DNA from: Amoebophrya sp. A120
Taxonomy: Eukaryota; Sar; Dinophyceae; Syndiniales; Amoebophryaceae
NCBI GenBank assembly: GCA_905178155.1
Contig: CAJINV010000011.1
Location: forward strand, 2,795,531 to 2,859,530
Length of the DNA stretch: 64,000 nucleotides
Reading direction: 5' to 3'
Shown here: positions 1 through 10,406 of the stretch, piece after piece
Layout: each line of letters starts with the position of its first letter
Position numbering within the stretch: position 1 is the first letter of the stretch
Notes under the pieces: model-generated
Seen by the model: only the letters and a program-made list of their open reading frames with translations
Databases searched by the model: none
Told to the model about the DNA's origin: nothing
Translations under genes and position numbers: made by a program

Positions 1-3000
1 TGCAGACAGCACCTTCACCTCGTCCCCGCAGTACATAAACGGCTCCGCTACTTCGTCTTGCGCGTTGAGTTTCAGCGCGAAAAACCTACCGAGCTGGTCC
101 AGGTCGTAGTCAGAAGCTGCTTGCGCGTCGCTGTGCAAGCACTTCCCGCCCGCGATCTTCATCTTCCTCTCCCACCAGTTCTCTTCTCCGCTTAACATCT
201 GCAGGGGAATTGCTTTGAAAGACGCGGGGCTCAGCACCACATCACAGCAGAGGAAGGGCTTCCATCCCTTGATTTTTTTGTCGTAGAAAACCGAAATGAT
301 GTACGGCGAGAGCAAGGTGCACACGTCTTTCATGCCGGCGACGTGCTCTTTCAGCGAAACAGCCTCCTCCTCTTCCAGTCCGTCTTCTTCCGGTGCCTCC
401 TCATCTTCTATGCAGTGAAAGCATTTCAAAATGTAAGCGGTGATGCCGTTCTTGCATGTGTTTGTCATGCTACAGACGCTTCGCAGCGTCGCGTCGAGAT
501 TGCGACGCGCAATACAAATTTGACACAGCAAAGCACGAGGCTTTGCGTTTTCTCGTGCCATAATTCTCTCTGCAGTTTGTATTTGTGGTTGTGCTAACCG
601 CTTGCAAAATTGAAATGTTTTCATTGCATATCCTCCACGTCGTCATCCGCCGGCGCCAGCTTCAAAATGTCCAGTTCCCCATCTGCGATGTTCAGCGCTT
701 TTTTCTTTTCCCGAAGCTCCTTGACACGCGCGCGACGAGCTCGCAGATAGCGGGCGATGAGGACCGCAGCAGCGGGTTTATTCTTCGCGGTGACCGTCAC
801 AGCCGGCGGATCAGTTGTCTGCACTTCTTGCTGCGCTCTGTTGCATTGTTGTGGAAGAAGTTTGGTAAAATCCCCCTTCGTGTGCAGGTACGCCTGCAGG
901 CAGTCAGCTTCGACGTCGCGGTAGAATTTATCTTCCACGGAGCAAGCGTTGTAGTCGCGGATCACCTCCTCCTCGTCGCTACTAGCCTCTACCGCCGGTT
1001 CGGCTTCAAGCTCCTTTTTCCGCTTCACCTTGTCCTCCTCCGCGGCTAATAAGATGAAGGTATTTCGTTCATCGCGGTTCTTCCATTTGTTGTTGCTGGT
1101 GTTCTGCTGCAGCACCTCCTGCTGCGTCGGCGGCTTCGCAGGTTCTACCCAGACATGTCGCCGCTTGCAGTCTATTCCGCGGGTGCAAGCGTAGCGGCTT
1201 TTCGTCACTGCCGCATTGTCCTTCGCGTCAGTTTCTGTGCCATCTCCTTCGTGCAGCTTCAGGTCGTACTCCGCGTTTGCGTGTGCGGCTTGCCAGTCCG
1301 CCCTATTTAGGGCGGAGTCTGCACCTGGTATCGACTTCGTTCCTCCTTTTAGTCTTAATATGCACTGCAAAACGTCCACCCTGCATGACAGATTGATGCG
1401 TCGCTATTGTTTTACGATCTAGATGCGCCTCGTCCGGCGGTACAATGCGTTACATGTTTTTGCAAATATGCACGGCGAAATACCTGCACTCTGCACCGCA
1501 AGTGGGCGCACAGAGCCACGGCGATGTCGTCGTGGCGTTGTGGCGTGCTTTCTCTTGGGAAATATGCATGACATCGTTGCCACGGCAAGAATTAGAAGAC
1601 GTGCCGAAAATGCATGAAAAAACTCAATCTGTCATGCAGAAAATCGCTTTGCACTTCATATGTCTTGTATGAAACTTGAAGCGGCCACCCCGTCGTTCGC
1701 AGTTTTTGGTTGTTCTATTCCGTACGTCGAGAAAGTTGACAAGGTCTTGCATCCGGGACTGCCGGTCCTCATCTTCCAGTTGGTTGCAGTACCGCTGCAC
1801 CGAGTGCAGCGATGGCCATCCCGGGTCGTCTTTCATGTACGAACTGAAATTCATCTTCTTCAGGGCTTCGGTGGCTGCAGGAAGATCAGCAAGCGCAGCT
1901 GCCAACCAGGTCTCGTGTACGTCGCATTCTCCATCGCGGTATAGCAACATGCATTTCGCGGTAGTTAGTGCAACCAAAGCGGAAATTCGTGCGAATTCTA
2001 TCTGTTTTGTATTTGAATTTTGCATAACAAACTGTGCTGCATGATCACAAAACGCATGACAAGTTGTTGGAATTTTGGTGCTAGTTGCGAAAGCATTTAA
2101 ATTATACCAGCTCCTTCTGCTCCGCGGAGAACTCTACTCTCCCCACTGCTATTCCGCATAGCAGGTACTTGAGATCCGTCTCAACGTCTTCGCGGGATTG
2201 CAAATACTGCCTCGCCTTTTTCAGATCTTCTCCCAGTGCCTCCCGCAGTTTCCGCCTGCTCTTCTCGCCGTTAGTGCCCGCCAGCAGGGAGGCGCTATAA
2301 TGTTCAATTGGTGCAATTACTACTCCGAGGCGCCAACTCACCAACATGAACATGAATTCACTACCTGATTTTTTTTGCGTTCCATGCGATTTTGCATTAC
2401 AAATTGGTAGCTTTTCATGGTGCAGTGCAATTCTATGCATCACAAGTTTGCATTTTCATAGAAGGATAAAAGTGAACAGGTGCGTCTGCATAAAATGAAA
2501 AAAAGAATACCTGTGTTCGACCCCATGTTGATTGCAAACCCATGCTCCAGCACCTGTTCCGCACCAAACGTTATCCGGCTGCCGAGGCCGACAAAAAGCC
2601 GGGCCATGAAGCATCCCAGGCAAATCGATAGTTGTCCAATCGCCGCGAGGACCGTTAACCAGCGGGTCCAGACGGGAGGTCTAAACCCGCGGCAAAGGGA
2701 GTGCAAGCTCCTCATGCACTGTGCCTGGCTCGCTTTCGGCACGACCAACACGGCCTCGGTGGGGGAACAGCGCCGAAGAAATTTCTTTTTTCCTTCGTCG
2801 AGGTGGCAGCGGTCCAAGAAGGCGTTGAATTTCGCATCCACCGGTCGCGGTTGTTGCCCGTCCCACGGCGCGATAATCGACAACAACTTATCCAGCTCAA
2901 AGTGGATTTTTTCTTGCAGCAATTTGATGGAAGTGACCTGCGGATTTGTGATGCGAAAGGTAAGAAAAATGTCTATGAAAATTGCATCAGAAATTGAATT

Positions 3001-3794
3001 TGTCATGCCGAAGAAGTCACGCCGGAAAATATGCATTGCAAAGATTACAGTACCTGTAAAAACAACCGCTTCTGCCACCCTTGCGGGTCTAAACCCATGC
3101 AGGCAAGGTAGGTTTCGGCGACGGCTTTGGTCACCAAGGCACACTGGTGGTTTTTGCACCTATCACTCCAAAAAATGCACTTCGCCAAGGCGGGCGAGGC
3201 CATGAACCAGGAGCCCAGGTAGAACAGAGTACTGATCGTCGAACCCCCACTGTCCGTACTTGGTGTGTAAATTTTCACAGTCTGGTCGGGGTAGTTCTGG
3301 AAAAAAATTTCCGGCGGAAACAGCGACCAGATCATGTCCGCGACTTCAAAGCCTTCACTCCATCCTCTGAATCCACTGCCGACCCGTTTCTTCTGGGAGA
3401 AGTCGCTGCTACTGGGAAACATTACTGTGTGGCACGGTAGCAGGGCGTGTCCCAGCTTGGTCATGTCGGAACCGCAGGAGAATGTCACCATGGCGAAAAT
3501 CAGCATGATGTGTGCAAATATTTTTATGCGGCCCTTGATGCTGTTCTCATAGAACATCGTCTGCGTAGTTGTGCCGTCAACCTCGACGCGGAGCTGCACG
3601 ACGCTGTACCGCCAGTCGCGAAACGTGTCCTGTGCGCGATTGAAGGCGCACTCCACCAGGATAGCACACAGCTTCCATAGTTTCCGCGGGGCCAAATAGG
3701 CAGTAGAATTGAAGAAGGTGCTCACCTCCTCTCGCTGTTCTTTCTCCTTCTCCCGGGCTGCTGCTTCTTTATTCGCCACAATTGCCGCCTTCAT
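1..3794 (-). CDS. Multi-pass membrane protein, unknown function (3' end beyond window)
   Basis: I do not recognise the family. The chosen start is the ATG at 3794; the N-terminus is charged (KEAAAREKEKEQREE). Exon 1 (3794-3054) carries two likely membrane segments (IFAHIMLIFAMVTF and ISTLFYLGSWFMASPALA). GT-AG introns at 2938-3053 and 2365-2510 join it in frame to 2937-2511, with a third membrane stretch (LTVLAAIGQLSICLGCF), and to 2364-2108. Later exons lie near 1938-1667, 1351-631 and 406-1 and are hydrophilic and acidic. The reading frame is open to base 1, so the C-terminus lies outside the window. Introners at 407-630 and 1352-1661 interrupt it; the intron near 1939-2107 has TIR-like ends but its exact junction is unresolved. 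The coding call is strong because the frame is kept across five junctions. Function is unknown. Confidence 0.7.
407..630 (-). mobile_element. Introner in the left-edge membrane-protein gene
   Basis: The ends are imperfect inverted repeats (minus strand TATGCAATGAAAACATTTCA against the complement of the other end). A GA direct repeat lies at the junctions. Removal joins VEE to DEEAPEEDG in frame, while the unspliced frame stops at 621. Confidence 0.7.
1352..1661 (-). mobile_element. Introner, AAGAC direct repeat
   Basis: Both junctions carry AAGAC (1666-1662 and 1356-1352). Ends resemble the TATG..TGCAAA..CG type. Removal joins FKFHTR to LKGGTKSIPG in frame. Confidence 0.7.
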
Positions 3795-4619
3795 ACTGCT
3801 CCTTCCGGTACTACTGGCGATCGCCTACCGACAGCACGCGATCTACTGCTCCGCCTGCTCCGGACTGGTTTCCGCTGTTCTCAGCCGCTTTGCCCCCAGC
3901 TAGAGGCTCGAGACACAGTTCTCGAGATAGTGCAAACACGATGACTCTCTAGCTTAGTTGTGCTTCTTCGTGATACGATGGCGGACTAGTTATTTTGTAG
4001 CTATAGGCGGAGATACTTTTTTATTTCGGGTCCTGGTGTTGCGATAGCATGTACTTTTGCATCTGCTACTAGCGATTGTAACGGCAGTAGCTACTCTCAT
4101 CGCGCATGAGAAAAAAAAACACTTCGAAATGAAATAGCGAAAGAAAAACCACCTCACACAAGAAAAAAACAACAAAAAAGTCATCGCGTGGTCGTGCTAG
4201 ATAGCTTTGGAAGATTCTACTTGCAGTGCGTAAAAAAAGGACCGAGCTCATCTATCGATCTACGATAGCGGGGAGACATCTCTCGCCCCACCACGTAAGT
4301 GCTGGGGGGTTTTCATCATAGAAGGTTCAGGCTTGCTACATGTGATTGCTGTGCATCAGGATGCTCTTCCGCGGAGCTTCATGTGCTAGATACAGAAATC
4401 AAATCGCTCTAGACGGGCTGGCAGGTCGGTGCTAGATCTAAAAACGCGACTTGATTTCTGCAAGGTAGTAGCCACACTCTTGAATTTCTCCCGACCCAGC
4501 ACCGACCCTACGACCCAGCAGCCACTTCTCGTCTCTTTCCTTTCCCCCACCCCGTCGTTCGCTTTTCCCCCTTTCTTTGCTACCGCTCTCTTTCACTACC
4601 TTCAGCTGCGAGGACATCG
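3795..4619. other. Intergenic stretch
   Basis: This is sequence upstream of the membrane-protein gene. It is A-rich in places (4110-4180). I see no ORF with coding character, no RNA gene and no clear promoter motif. Confidence 0.5.
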
Positions 4620-4735
4620 GGAAACAAAAAAGTCCGACATCGGGATTCGAACCTCGAGTCAAAAACTTTTTGACTCGAGGTTCGATGAACAACCCTCCCC
4701 TCTTACCAACTCGCCCAAGTGGGCGAGTGTTAAGA
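4620..4735 (-). ncRNA. tRNA-like/Pol III-like hairpin unit 1
   Basis: On the minus strand a box A-like stretch (GGGCGAGTTGGTAAG, 4716-4702) is followed by a perfect box B (GGTTCGAATCC, 4653-4643) and a T6 run (4631-4626). Box A forms one arm of a perfect hairpin at 4709-4728. Box B forms one arm of a 39-nt hairpin at 4647-4685 with a 19-bp stem and a single loop base. No acceptor stem pairs across the unit, so it is not a functional tRNA. It may be a tRNA-derived SINE or a structured Pol III RNA. Confidence 0.5.
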
Positions 4736-4812
4736 AACTATCATCGATTTCCTAGCACTTAACATGCTGAAAATGCATGTTGTTGGTAGTGGGGCGTCGA
4801 GTTGTCTCCGTG

Positions 4813-4878
4813 CGCCGATTTCGATCTTGCCTGCTTTAGCACTGCTAGTGCGAAATGCAGGGAAGATCGAAGTCGGCG
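4813..4878. repeat. Long imperfect hairpin
   Basis: Arms CGCCGATTTCGATCTT and the near-complement AAGATCGAAGTCGGCG enclose a smaller hairpin (GCACTGCTAGTGC). It lies between the two tRNA-like units. Role unknown. Confidence 0.6.
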
Positions 4879-4889
4879 GATCCGGAATC

Positions 4890-4995
4890 AAAAACCACCG
4901 ACATCGGGATTCGAACCTCGACCCAAAATAATCCCCGCTTTTGCGGGGATGGACAACCTCCCCCCCTTCCCAACTCGCCCAGATGGGCGAGTGGC
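4890..4995 (-). ncRNA. tRNA-like/Pol III-like hairpin unit 2
   Basis: Same layout as the unit at 4620-4735. There is a hairpin at 4973-4992 (ACTCGCCCA/TGGGCGAGT), a box A-like stretch, an internal hairpin at 4931-4950 (ATCCCCGC, TTTT loop), a perfect box B (4917-4907) and then a T5 run on the minus strand. The segment shared around box B with unit 1 shows the two are copies of one family. No paired acceptor stem is present. Confidence 0.5.
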
Positions 4996-5002
4996 AGACA
5001 AA

Positions 5003-5055
5003 GCGCATCGACGTCGTAGCCCCTATTGACGCAGTGCGATACGACGTCGATGCGC
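5003..5055. repeat. Perfect 16-bp-stem hairpin
   Basis: Arms at 5003-5018 and 5040-5055 are exact reverse complements (GCGCATCGACGTCGTA) around a 21-nt loop. It lies between tRNA-like unit 2 and the SL RNA gene. It could be a structured RNA or a processing or termination hairpin; the sequence does not decide. Confidence 0.6.
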
Positions 5056-5210
5056 CTTGTCCCCTGGTTGCGCCCTGCATTGCGGCCTTTCTTTTCCCCA
5101 TGCCGTTACGATGTAAACAACACGAGAACCCGGGCGACGGGTCGCGGGACGGAACAATTCCGACGAGCAACCCGCCGTCCGTCGGAGCGTCGACTGCCCC
5201 GCGAAGGGTG

Positions 5211-5268
5211 AAAAGGGACTGCGAGTAGCAAGTCACGATATGGTACCTTGAGCCAAAATGGCTACGGT
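5211..5268 (-). ncRNA. Dinoflagellate spliced leader (SL) RNA gene
   Basis: Read on the minus strand, 5268-5247 matches the 22-nt dinoflagellate spliced leader at every position, with A at the variable first base. It contains the AUUUUGG stretch proposed as the Sm-binding site. The next bases are GTACC, a GT donor exactly where the SL exon must be cut. A T4 run at 5214-5211 ends a transcript of 58 nt, inside the 50-60 nt range described for dinoflagellate SL RNAs. Arms GTACC/GGTAC and AGCC/GGCT allow a hairpin across the exon. The product would be trans-spliced as a capped leader onto nuclear mRNAs. The exact 3' end is inferred from the T run. Confidence 0.9.
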
Positions 5269-5328
5269 ACACGGAGAGTGTGTGGTTGCTCAGGTCGCAG
5301 TTGGCTGTGTCCTGCCTCACGAAGGGTG

Positions 5329-5386
5329 AAAAGGGACTGACGGAAACAACTAGGGGCCTTAACCGCTCGGCCAAATGGCCGAGCGA
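5329..5386 (-). ncRNA. Diverged SL RNA-like copy
   Basis: About 118 bp upstream of the SL RNA gene on the same strand, a second unit has a hairpin core GGCCATTTGGCC in place of AGCCATTTTGGCT. Downstream it has the same CAGTCCCTTTTCACCCTTCG tail (5201-5220 in the SL gene, 5319-5339 here), with the T4 run at the same distance. A GT lies two bases past the expected exon end. It also matches box A of Ser/Leu tRNAs (TGGCCGAGCGGTTAAGGC, 5373-5356). It is either a degenerate SL copy or a divergent leader RNA. Confidence 0.45.
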
Positions 5387-5619
5387 GTGATAACGTCCTC
5401 CGATCTCGGGGGCCGGAACGTCGAAAGTCGACGACCACCGTTCTCCGACGAGAATCGAGCTAGGAACGATCTGAGTACTGATATCCGGAGCTTAGAAAGA
5501 GCCTAACAAAACCTCCGACAACCCCAAACACACCGGAAAACTGCCGAAACCTCAAAAATTTTTTTTCTTAGGAAATCCGGAAGAAAATCGGATGAAATTC
5601 CTCATCAGATGCGTCGGCC

Positions 5620-6964
5620 TCAAGAGTCTCGCCGGACGGATGTTTTCTCAAAACCCTCCGGGTTGCGGTTTCCAAAACCCTTTCCGGTTCCGGTCATCTT
5701 GTTCTCGATGTTGCGCACCTTGTCGATCATTTCATCAAGGTACGTTTTGCGCATCGATCCCTCCTGGAACCAGTCTTCCTCCTCCTGACCGCTGACCAAC
5801 TTCTGACTGTGGATGGCATTCATGATGAATCATCATCTTGGATTCCAGCAGCTCTTTCTGCTTCTCGGTCTCCTTTTCCAGTTTGGCGGCCATCTCACGC
5901 TCGAGCTGCAGCTTGATCTTTTTCTCGATTTCTTCCACTTGAATGAAAGAAGATGCAGAAGAAGAAGAGGAGGAACCATTTGCTGCCCCCAGCTGTTCCT
6001 CGATCAAATGCGTCAAGTTGGCGGTGTTGTCCCGTCCCTGGACTTCCTCGATTTCCTTGAGGATGTGGTCGTGCTTTTCCGCGTCATGCTCGCGCTGCAT
6101 CCGCTGTTCCTCACGGATGCTGCCAACCGCTGTCGCAAACCGCATCTCCATCGCTTCAAAATCTTTCTTCACCTCAGCTTTCTGTTCCGCCAGTTGCTGG
6201 GTGAACTTTTCCCCGAAAGAATTGAAGTTCTGATCAACGCGCACGAAAGATTCCTGGATCTTTTCTCCATCCTTCCGCAGTTGTTCCGCAGTGTCCGTCA
6301 TCTGCTTTTCTTGGCCCTTTTGCAGCTGCAGCAACATGTCCATGACCTGCTTTTGTTCCTGCGTCTGCTGGTTCAAAACAGTTCCTGCGTTGACAATGCG
6401 ATTGATCGTTTCTCCTTGCTGATTCTGGCGGTTGTTCAAATCCACTGCTGCACCTCCGACCTGGTAGAGCTGTTCCTCTTGTCCCAGCGCCTGGTCATTC
6501 AAGTAGTGGACCGCTCCGGCCAGAGTGGTTGCGCGATTGCGGAGTTCGCGCCCAGTTTCGATGATCAGCTCTCGATCAGAGACGTCGCTCTTGCTGCGTC
6601 CCCCTTTTCCGTAACTGGGCTTCATGTCGTGCTGTTTTCCTTTTCCGTACGGAGCCACCTGGTCGTCTCCTACACGGGCACGTTTGTAGTTGCCGTTGTA
6701 CTGGGAATGATTTCCCTTACCGTTGTTTCCCTTCATCAACGGAGGCAGCACCGGGGGTTGTCCTGGCGGCGGCGGCGGAATGTTCTGGACCTTCACCATG
6801 GTGAAGCCACTTCCAGCAGTAGAAGTTCCGCTGGCAGAATTAATCCCGTCATCGCCGCTCGGTCCCGGACTGAACACCGGCACGATCTCGCTTTCCGTCG
6901 TGGTCAACACGGCGTCTAATCCTGGTGGGGAGCTCCCGCCCATGGATGCGTCGGAGATCGACAT
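5620..6964 (-). CDS. Gly/Gln-rich coiled-coil protein, unknown function, probable frame change near 5830
   Basis: I do not recognise this protein. The ATG at 6964 (MSISDASMGGSSPPG) starts a disordered region rich in P, G and S with GKG/YGKGK repeats. A long coiled coil follows, dense in Q, E and K, from roughly residue 140 on. The main frame ends at 5735, but the helical, charged character changes frame near 5830: the adjacent frame continues (QEEEDWFQEGSMRKTYLDEM) to a stop at 5620. The switch falls at a near-palindrome (ATGATGAATCATCAT, 5821-5835), so a very small intron, a frameshift or an assembly error could explain it. The nearest gene downstream on the same strand is the SL RNA cluster. 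It could be structural or belong to a mobile element; no catalytic motif is visible. Confidence 0.5.
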
Positions 6965-7685
6965 CGTCGATAGATCACCTCGGAGTTGTTCTTTGGGCTC
7001 GTAGTACTCGAAGGCGAAGACCGCTCCGAGTGATGTTTGGAGATACAAGTCAAACCTGTATCTCCGCTACCACTGTCTTTTAGGTGATCGTAGTTCCCTC
7101 GGAACTAACTCTGTGTCGAAGATCGTCGAAGATAAGATCGAGACTCAGCTCGTGGAACAGATTCCCCGCGGCGATTTGTATTCTGTCTTCACAGAATGGA
7201 CATTCGTTTTATTTTGTTGGACTTGTTCAACTTACAGTTAACAACATTTAGTGGCTTGAGCCACGAATACACACATCACACACACGCGAGGTTTGGGCGA
7301 AGCAAGGGCTCATTGTTCGTGTTTTGTGAAAGATGAAAACGAAACAATCAAAACGAAAGTCAAGTTTGTCATGTGAGCGCTCACAAAGATGAAGATTGTA
7401 AAACGTAAACAAAGGTTCCGAGTTTGTGCATTTGCAATCACCAAACAAACATTTGTCCGAGTTTCCCAACTCATTTTGCTCGTGCTCTCAGAATCTCTCA
7501 CTTACTTTCAATTCTCTCCGACACAGAGATAAACCTCTAGAGAGGATATTCACAATATCGCTGCGGAAGTACTGTAAACAATCGGTGCTGTTCAGGTAGA
7601 ACAAGTGCTTGGTCGTGCACCTGCTCGAAAAACCAAAAAGGACCTGCTCGTGGTCGAAAAACGAGGCCAGGTTAACAGCCTTGCC
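6965..7685. other. Intergenic stretch
   Basis: Only short ORFs without coding character are present, including a 73-codon cysteine-containing frame at 7469-7248 that lacks an ATG. No RNA gene or repeat is recognised. Confidence 0.5.
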
Positions 7686-9646
7686 TCAGGCGAAAACAGC
7701 CATGACGAGGAGGAACGCCCCCAGGGCCGCTAATTCCATGCCGCACAGGTACCGGGCCCAGAACGCGACCTGTTGCTTCCTGCTGCAGAAGTACCACATG
7801 GCGTGACCCAGGATTACCGTGGCTGCAAGGACGATCAGCATCAAGCTGAGACTGCGGTTGTCGGCGAAAGACCGCTTTTTCTCAAAGTAGAACAACCGTG
7901 CTGCGAGTTTGTACTCGGAGTGTTGGGCTGCCTGAAACCAGAGGGGGGTTACCGGGGGTTTATTGGCATTCTTGGATGACGTTGGTGCCTTCATCTCCAA
8001 CCGGGTCTTGTGCGTAGCTCCCGTGCATTGACGTTCATCACTGACGTCATCTGCCTCTCGTCCGGCGACCTCTTCTACCTGGTGTCCTCCTAGTTCATCT
8101 GCTCGTCCTGGTCCTCTTCTATTACTACTCTTCTTCGTTTCAAACACCACGTGGTCCAAATACACCCCACACTGCTCCCACCGTCGTTCCGCGACCGCAA
8201 GGTCGACTGGGGTGAGACCGGAATAATCGCTCTGCGCCAGTAGTCTCTTCAGTGCAACGTCGCGGGGGATAAGATTAAAGTGATCTTTCTCGGCAATGTT
8301 TTGGTCGTTTTCCTCTTCCTTCACCCGGTGCAGCAAGTAGAGAAAAGAGTCCGCGTCCTGCAAGTAGTGGAGCCAGGTTCGGCCCGAGAAGTCCGTGGCT
8401 TCGAAGAAATAAGACTGCTTCTTCTGCATATGCGCCACCGCTGCCGCGAGCTCTTCGAATTCGTCGTCGTCATCCTCGTTGTCCAGCGGTTTGCTCGTAG
8501 ATTTCTTCATCGCGGTAGAATCAAATTGATTCATCTTCATCTTGGATTTCAATTTGGAATCCGGATTCTGTTGTAGGACCAGCTTCACGGCCTGGAGACG
8601 CGTCGCCGCAAAAAAAGCCGGTCGGCCGTCTCGGTCGCGCACCAGGCAAAGCGAAGCCGCCGTAGGTCGCGTGATACTTGGCGGTTGGTTGTTTACCTCG
8701 AAAATTATGAGTGTCATCTATCATGTGCCACTGCGGCGACGGTATGTGAAATTGCATTCATGCACGATATTTGTTCCAACAGCTTCAGCCTTTCTATGTA
8801 TCGGGTGGGTTTGTTATTTCTTCTATCTTCTATTTCAAACTTGCGATCTTCAAAATCAAAAATGCAACCACGATATCATCAATTCAGCAACAGTTGCAGA
8901 AATACCAAGGCGAAAAACCGCTCAGCGAATTTGCTGGTGCTGCTGGTACCGCTCGCCAAAGACAGCGCACGGTGCAGGATCGTCTCGCCGCAATCTTCGA
9001 GCAGCGAGGCCAGATTTTTCTCGGAGCGCTGAAAGTGCTCCAAACTCCGGGCGACCAGGAAGTCGATGATTTCGGTCGGCGTCGTCTCGTTGACCAAATC
9101 GTAGGCGTAGGTGATGCATCGCGTCGTGGTTAAGATAGAAGAACAATCGCCGCGACCACGACCATTCGTAGTTTCCCTGCGTGATGTGCTTCCTCGCGGC
9201 GAAATGCGCATGTAGCACCGCGGGATCAGCGGGCTCGAGCCAGAGCGAAGCAGGAGGTTTACGCAGTCATAGTCGTGTTGCATCATCGCCATCATGAGTA
9301 GGGGAGTCCCGTCCTCCGAGTAGTTCGGATTATGGCGCTCTCAACTGTTACATTCTCAGCTGTTACATGATTTGCCATGCAAATTTACCACCAAGATCGC
9401 CACGATTGAGCTGCTTCGCATGACAAATATCCGAAGGGCTGGACAGCATCTAAATCTGAGCCAAATCTGTAATGCAAAAGGCGCAATCTTCCCCCTTTCA
9501 CTTTCGCCGTTCTTGCATTACAAATTGATGTAACAGTTGAGAATGTAACATTTGAGAACGCCATACGGATCGGCGCCGCTCTGCAGAATTATCGCCAGCT
9601 TCTCGGCGAGGGTACTGGACCCTGCGGGAGCGGGAGCGGGTGACAT
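7686..9646 (-). CDS. Ankyrin-repeat protein with two C-terminal membrane helices
   Basis: Three exons give about 503 aa: 9646-9569, 9328-8906 and 8696-7686. The ATG at 9646 begins MSPAPAPAG. Ankyrin repeats are readable across the junctions: GADPNYSEDGTPLL with HDYDCVNLLLRSG, GETILHRALSLAS, DRDGRPAFFAATRL with AVKLVLQQNP, DFSGRTWLHYLQDA and DYSGLTPVDLAVAER. Two hydrophobic helices follow (LSLMLIVLAATVILGHAMWYF and YLCGMELAALGAFLLVMAVF) just before the stop. The first intron is an introner; the second (8697-8905) is canonical GT-AG. The architecture resembles membrane-anchored ankyrin adaptors. No DHHC or channel pore motif follows, so no enzyme activity is assigned. Confidence 0.8.
9329..9568 (-). 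mobile_element. Introner with long TIRs, CCG direct repeat
   Basis: Ends form about 35-bp inverted repeats (GGCGTTCTCAAATGTTACAT against the complement of ATGTAACAGCTGAGAATG..). CCG flanks both sides. Removal restores an ankyrin consensus GADPN; no frame-compatible choice within the repeat gives GT-AG. Confidence 0.85.
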
Positions 9647-10406
9647 CTTGAGAAAAACAATATGGCGCAAGCTTCTTGAGAAAAACAAAAATAAACCTCG
9701 GGCGTATGGTATATCGCAAATACGGCGGTGGAATCACATAAGAGGGAGGGAGAAAAAACACCTAGAAAAACCTGGTGCGCCTGGATTGTCCGGGACCCTC
9801 CCAATAGAGAAGAGCAACACGACGAGGACCCTCCCCAACATACAACTACCTTGGCCCACAACTACTGGGAGGCGAAGGAGGACAAGAACTCGGGAGTCGC
9901 TCGTGCAAGAAAACACATGATCGTGATCTAGATCTATCACAAATAACAATAACATAACATCCGCCTGGCGGACAAGAACAAACGACGATGACGCTAGCAC
10001 AAAAGTGGAGAACAACCCTGAATGCGTTGGCCCACATGACTATGCCTGCGAAACTGCTAAGTGCCCCGGACGTTCTTTCTTTGCAGCAAACTATGAGAGA
10101 GCGAGCGTCTCACTGCATGATTCTCATAGTGAAAAAAATGCATCTGGAATCATCCGAAGAACGACCAACCTGGCGCGATAATACCCGCAATGTACTACAC
10201 TTTGCATATGATGATGGTTCTTCTTGCAACGAGACAAACTCTAACACAAATCGACGAAATATGGATTCGGGACCGCACAATGATACAACCACAGTGAGTG
10301 TGAGTCTACTTGTTGTTCTTGAAATGATTTAATTCTCACCGTGTCGCTGTTGTCTTTGCCGGCTACAAACAAGTAGTTAGCAGGAGCTCTACTACTGCGT
10401 TTCCTT
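9647..10406. other. Intergenic stretch
   Basis: This lies between the 3' end of the SNF2 gene and the ankyrin gene. A 114-codon plus-strand frame (9988-10332) opposes every neighbouring gene and has no recognisable domain, so I do not call it. Confidence 0.5.

Noticed and set aside
4640-4920. GGATTCGAACC strings suggesting tRNA genes
   Set aside because: Box A and B motifs are present but no acceptor stem pairs and the T-arm stem is mismatched; kept as tRNA-like units only.
6965-7500. 73-codon minus-strand Cys-containing frame (CLFGDCKCTNSEP)
   Set aside because: No ATG start, no matching family and no neighbouring exon.
9988-10332. 114-codon plus-strand ORF
   Set aside because: Opposes all genes, has no recognisable domain and no splice or family support.
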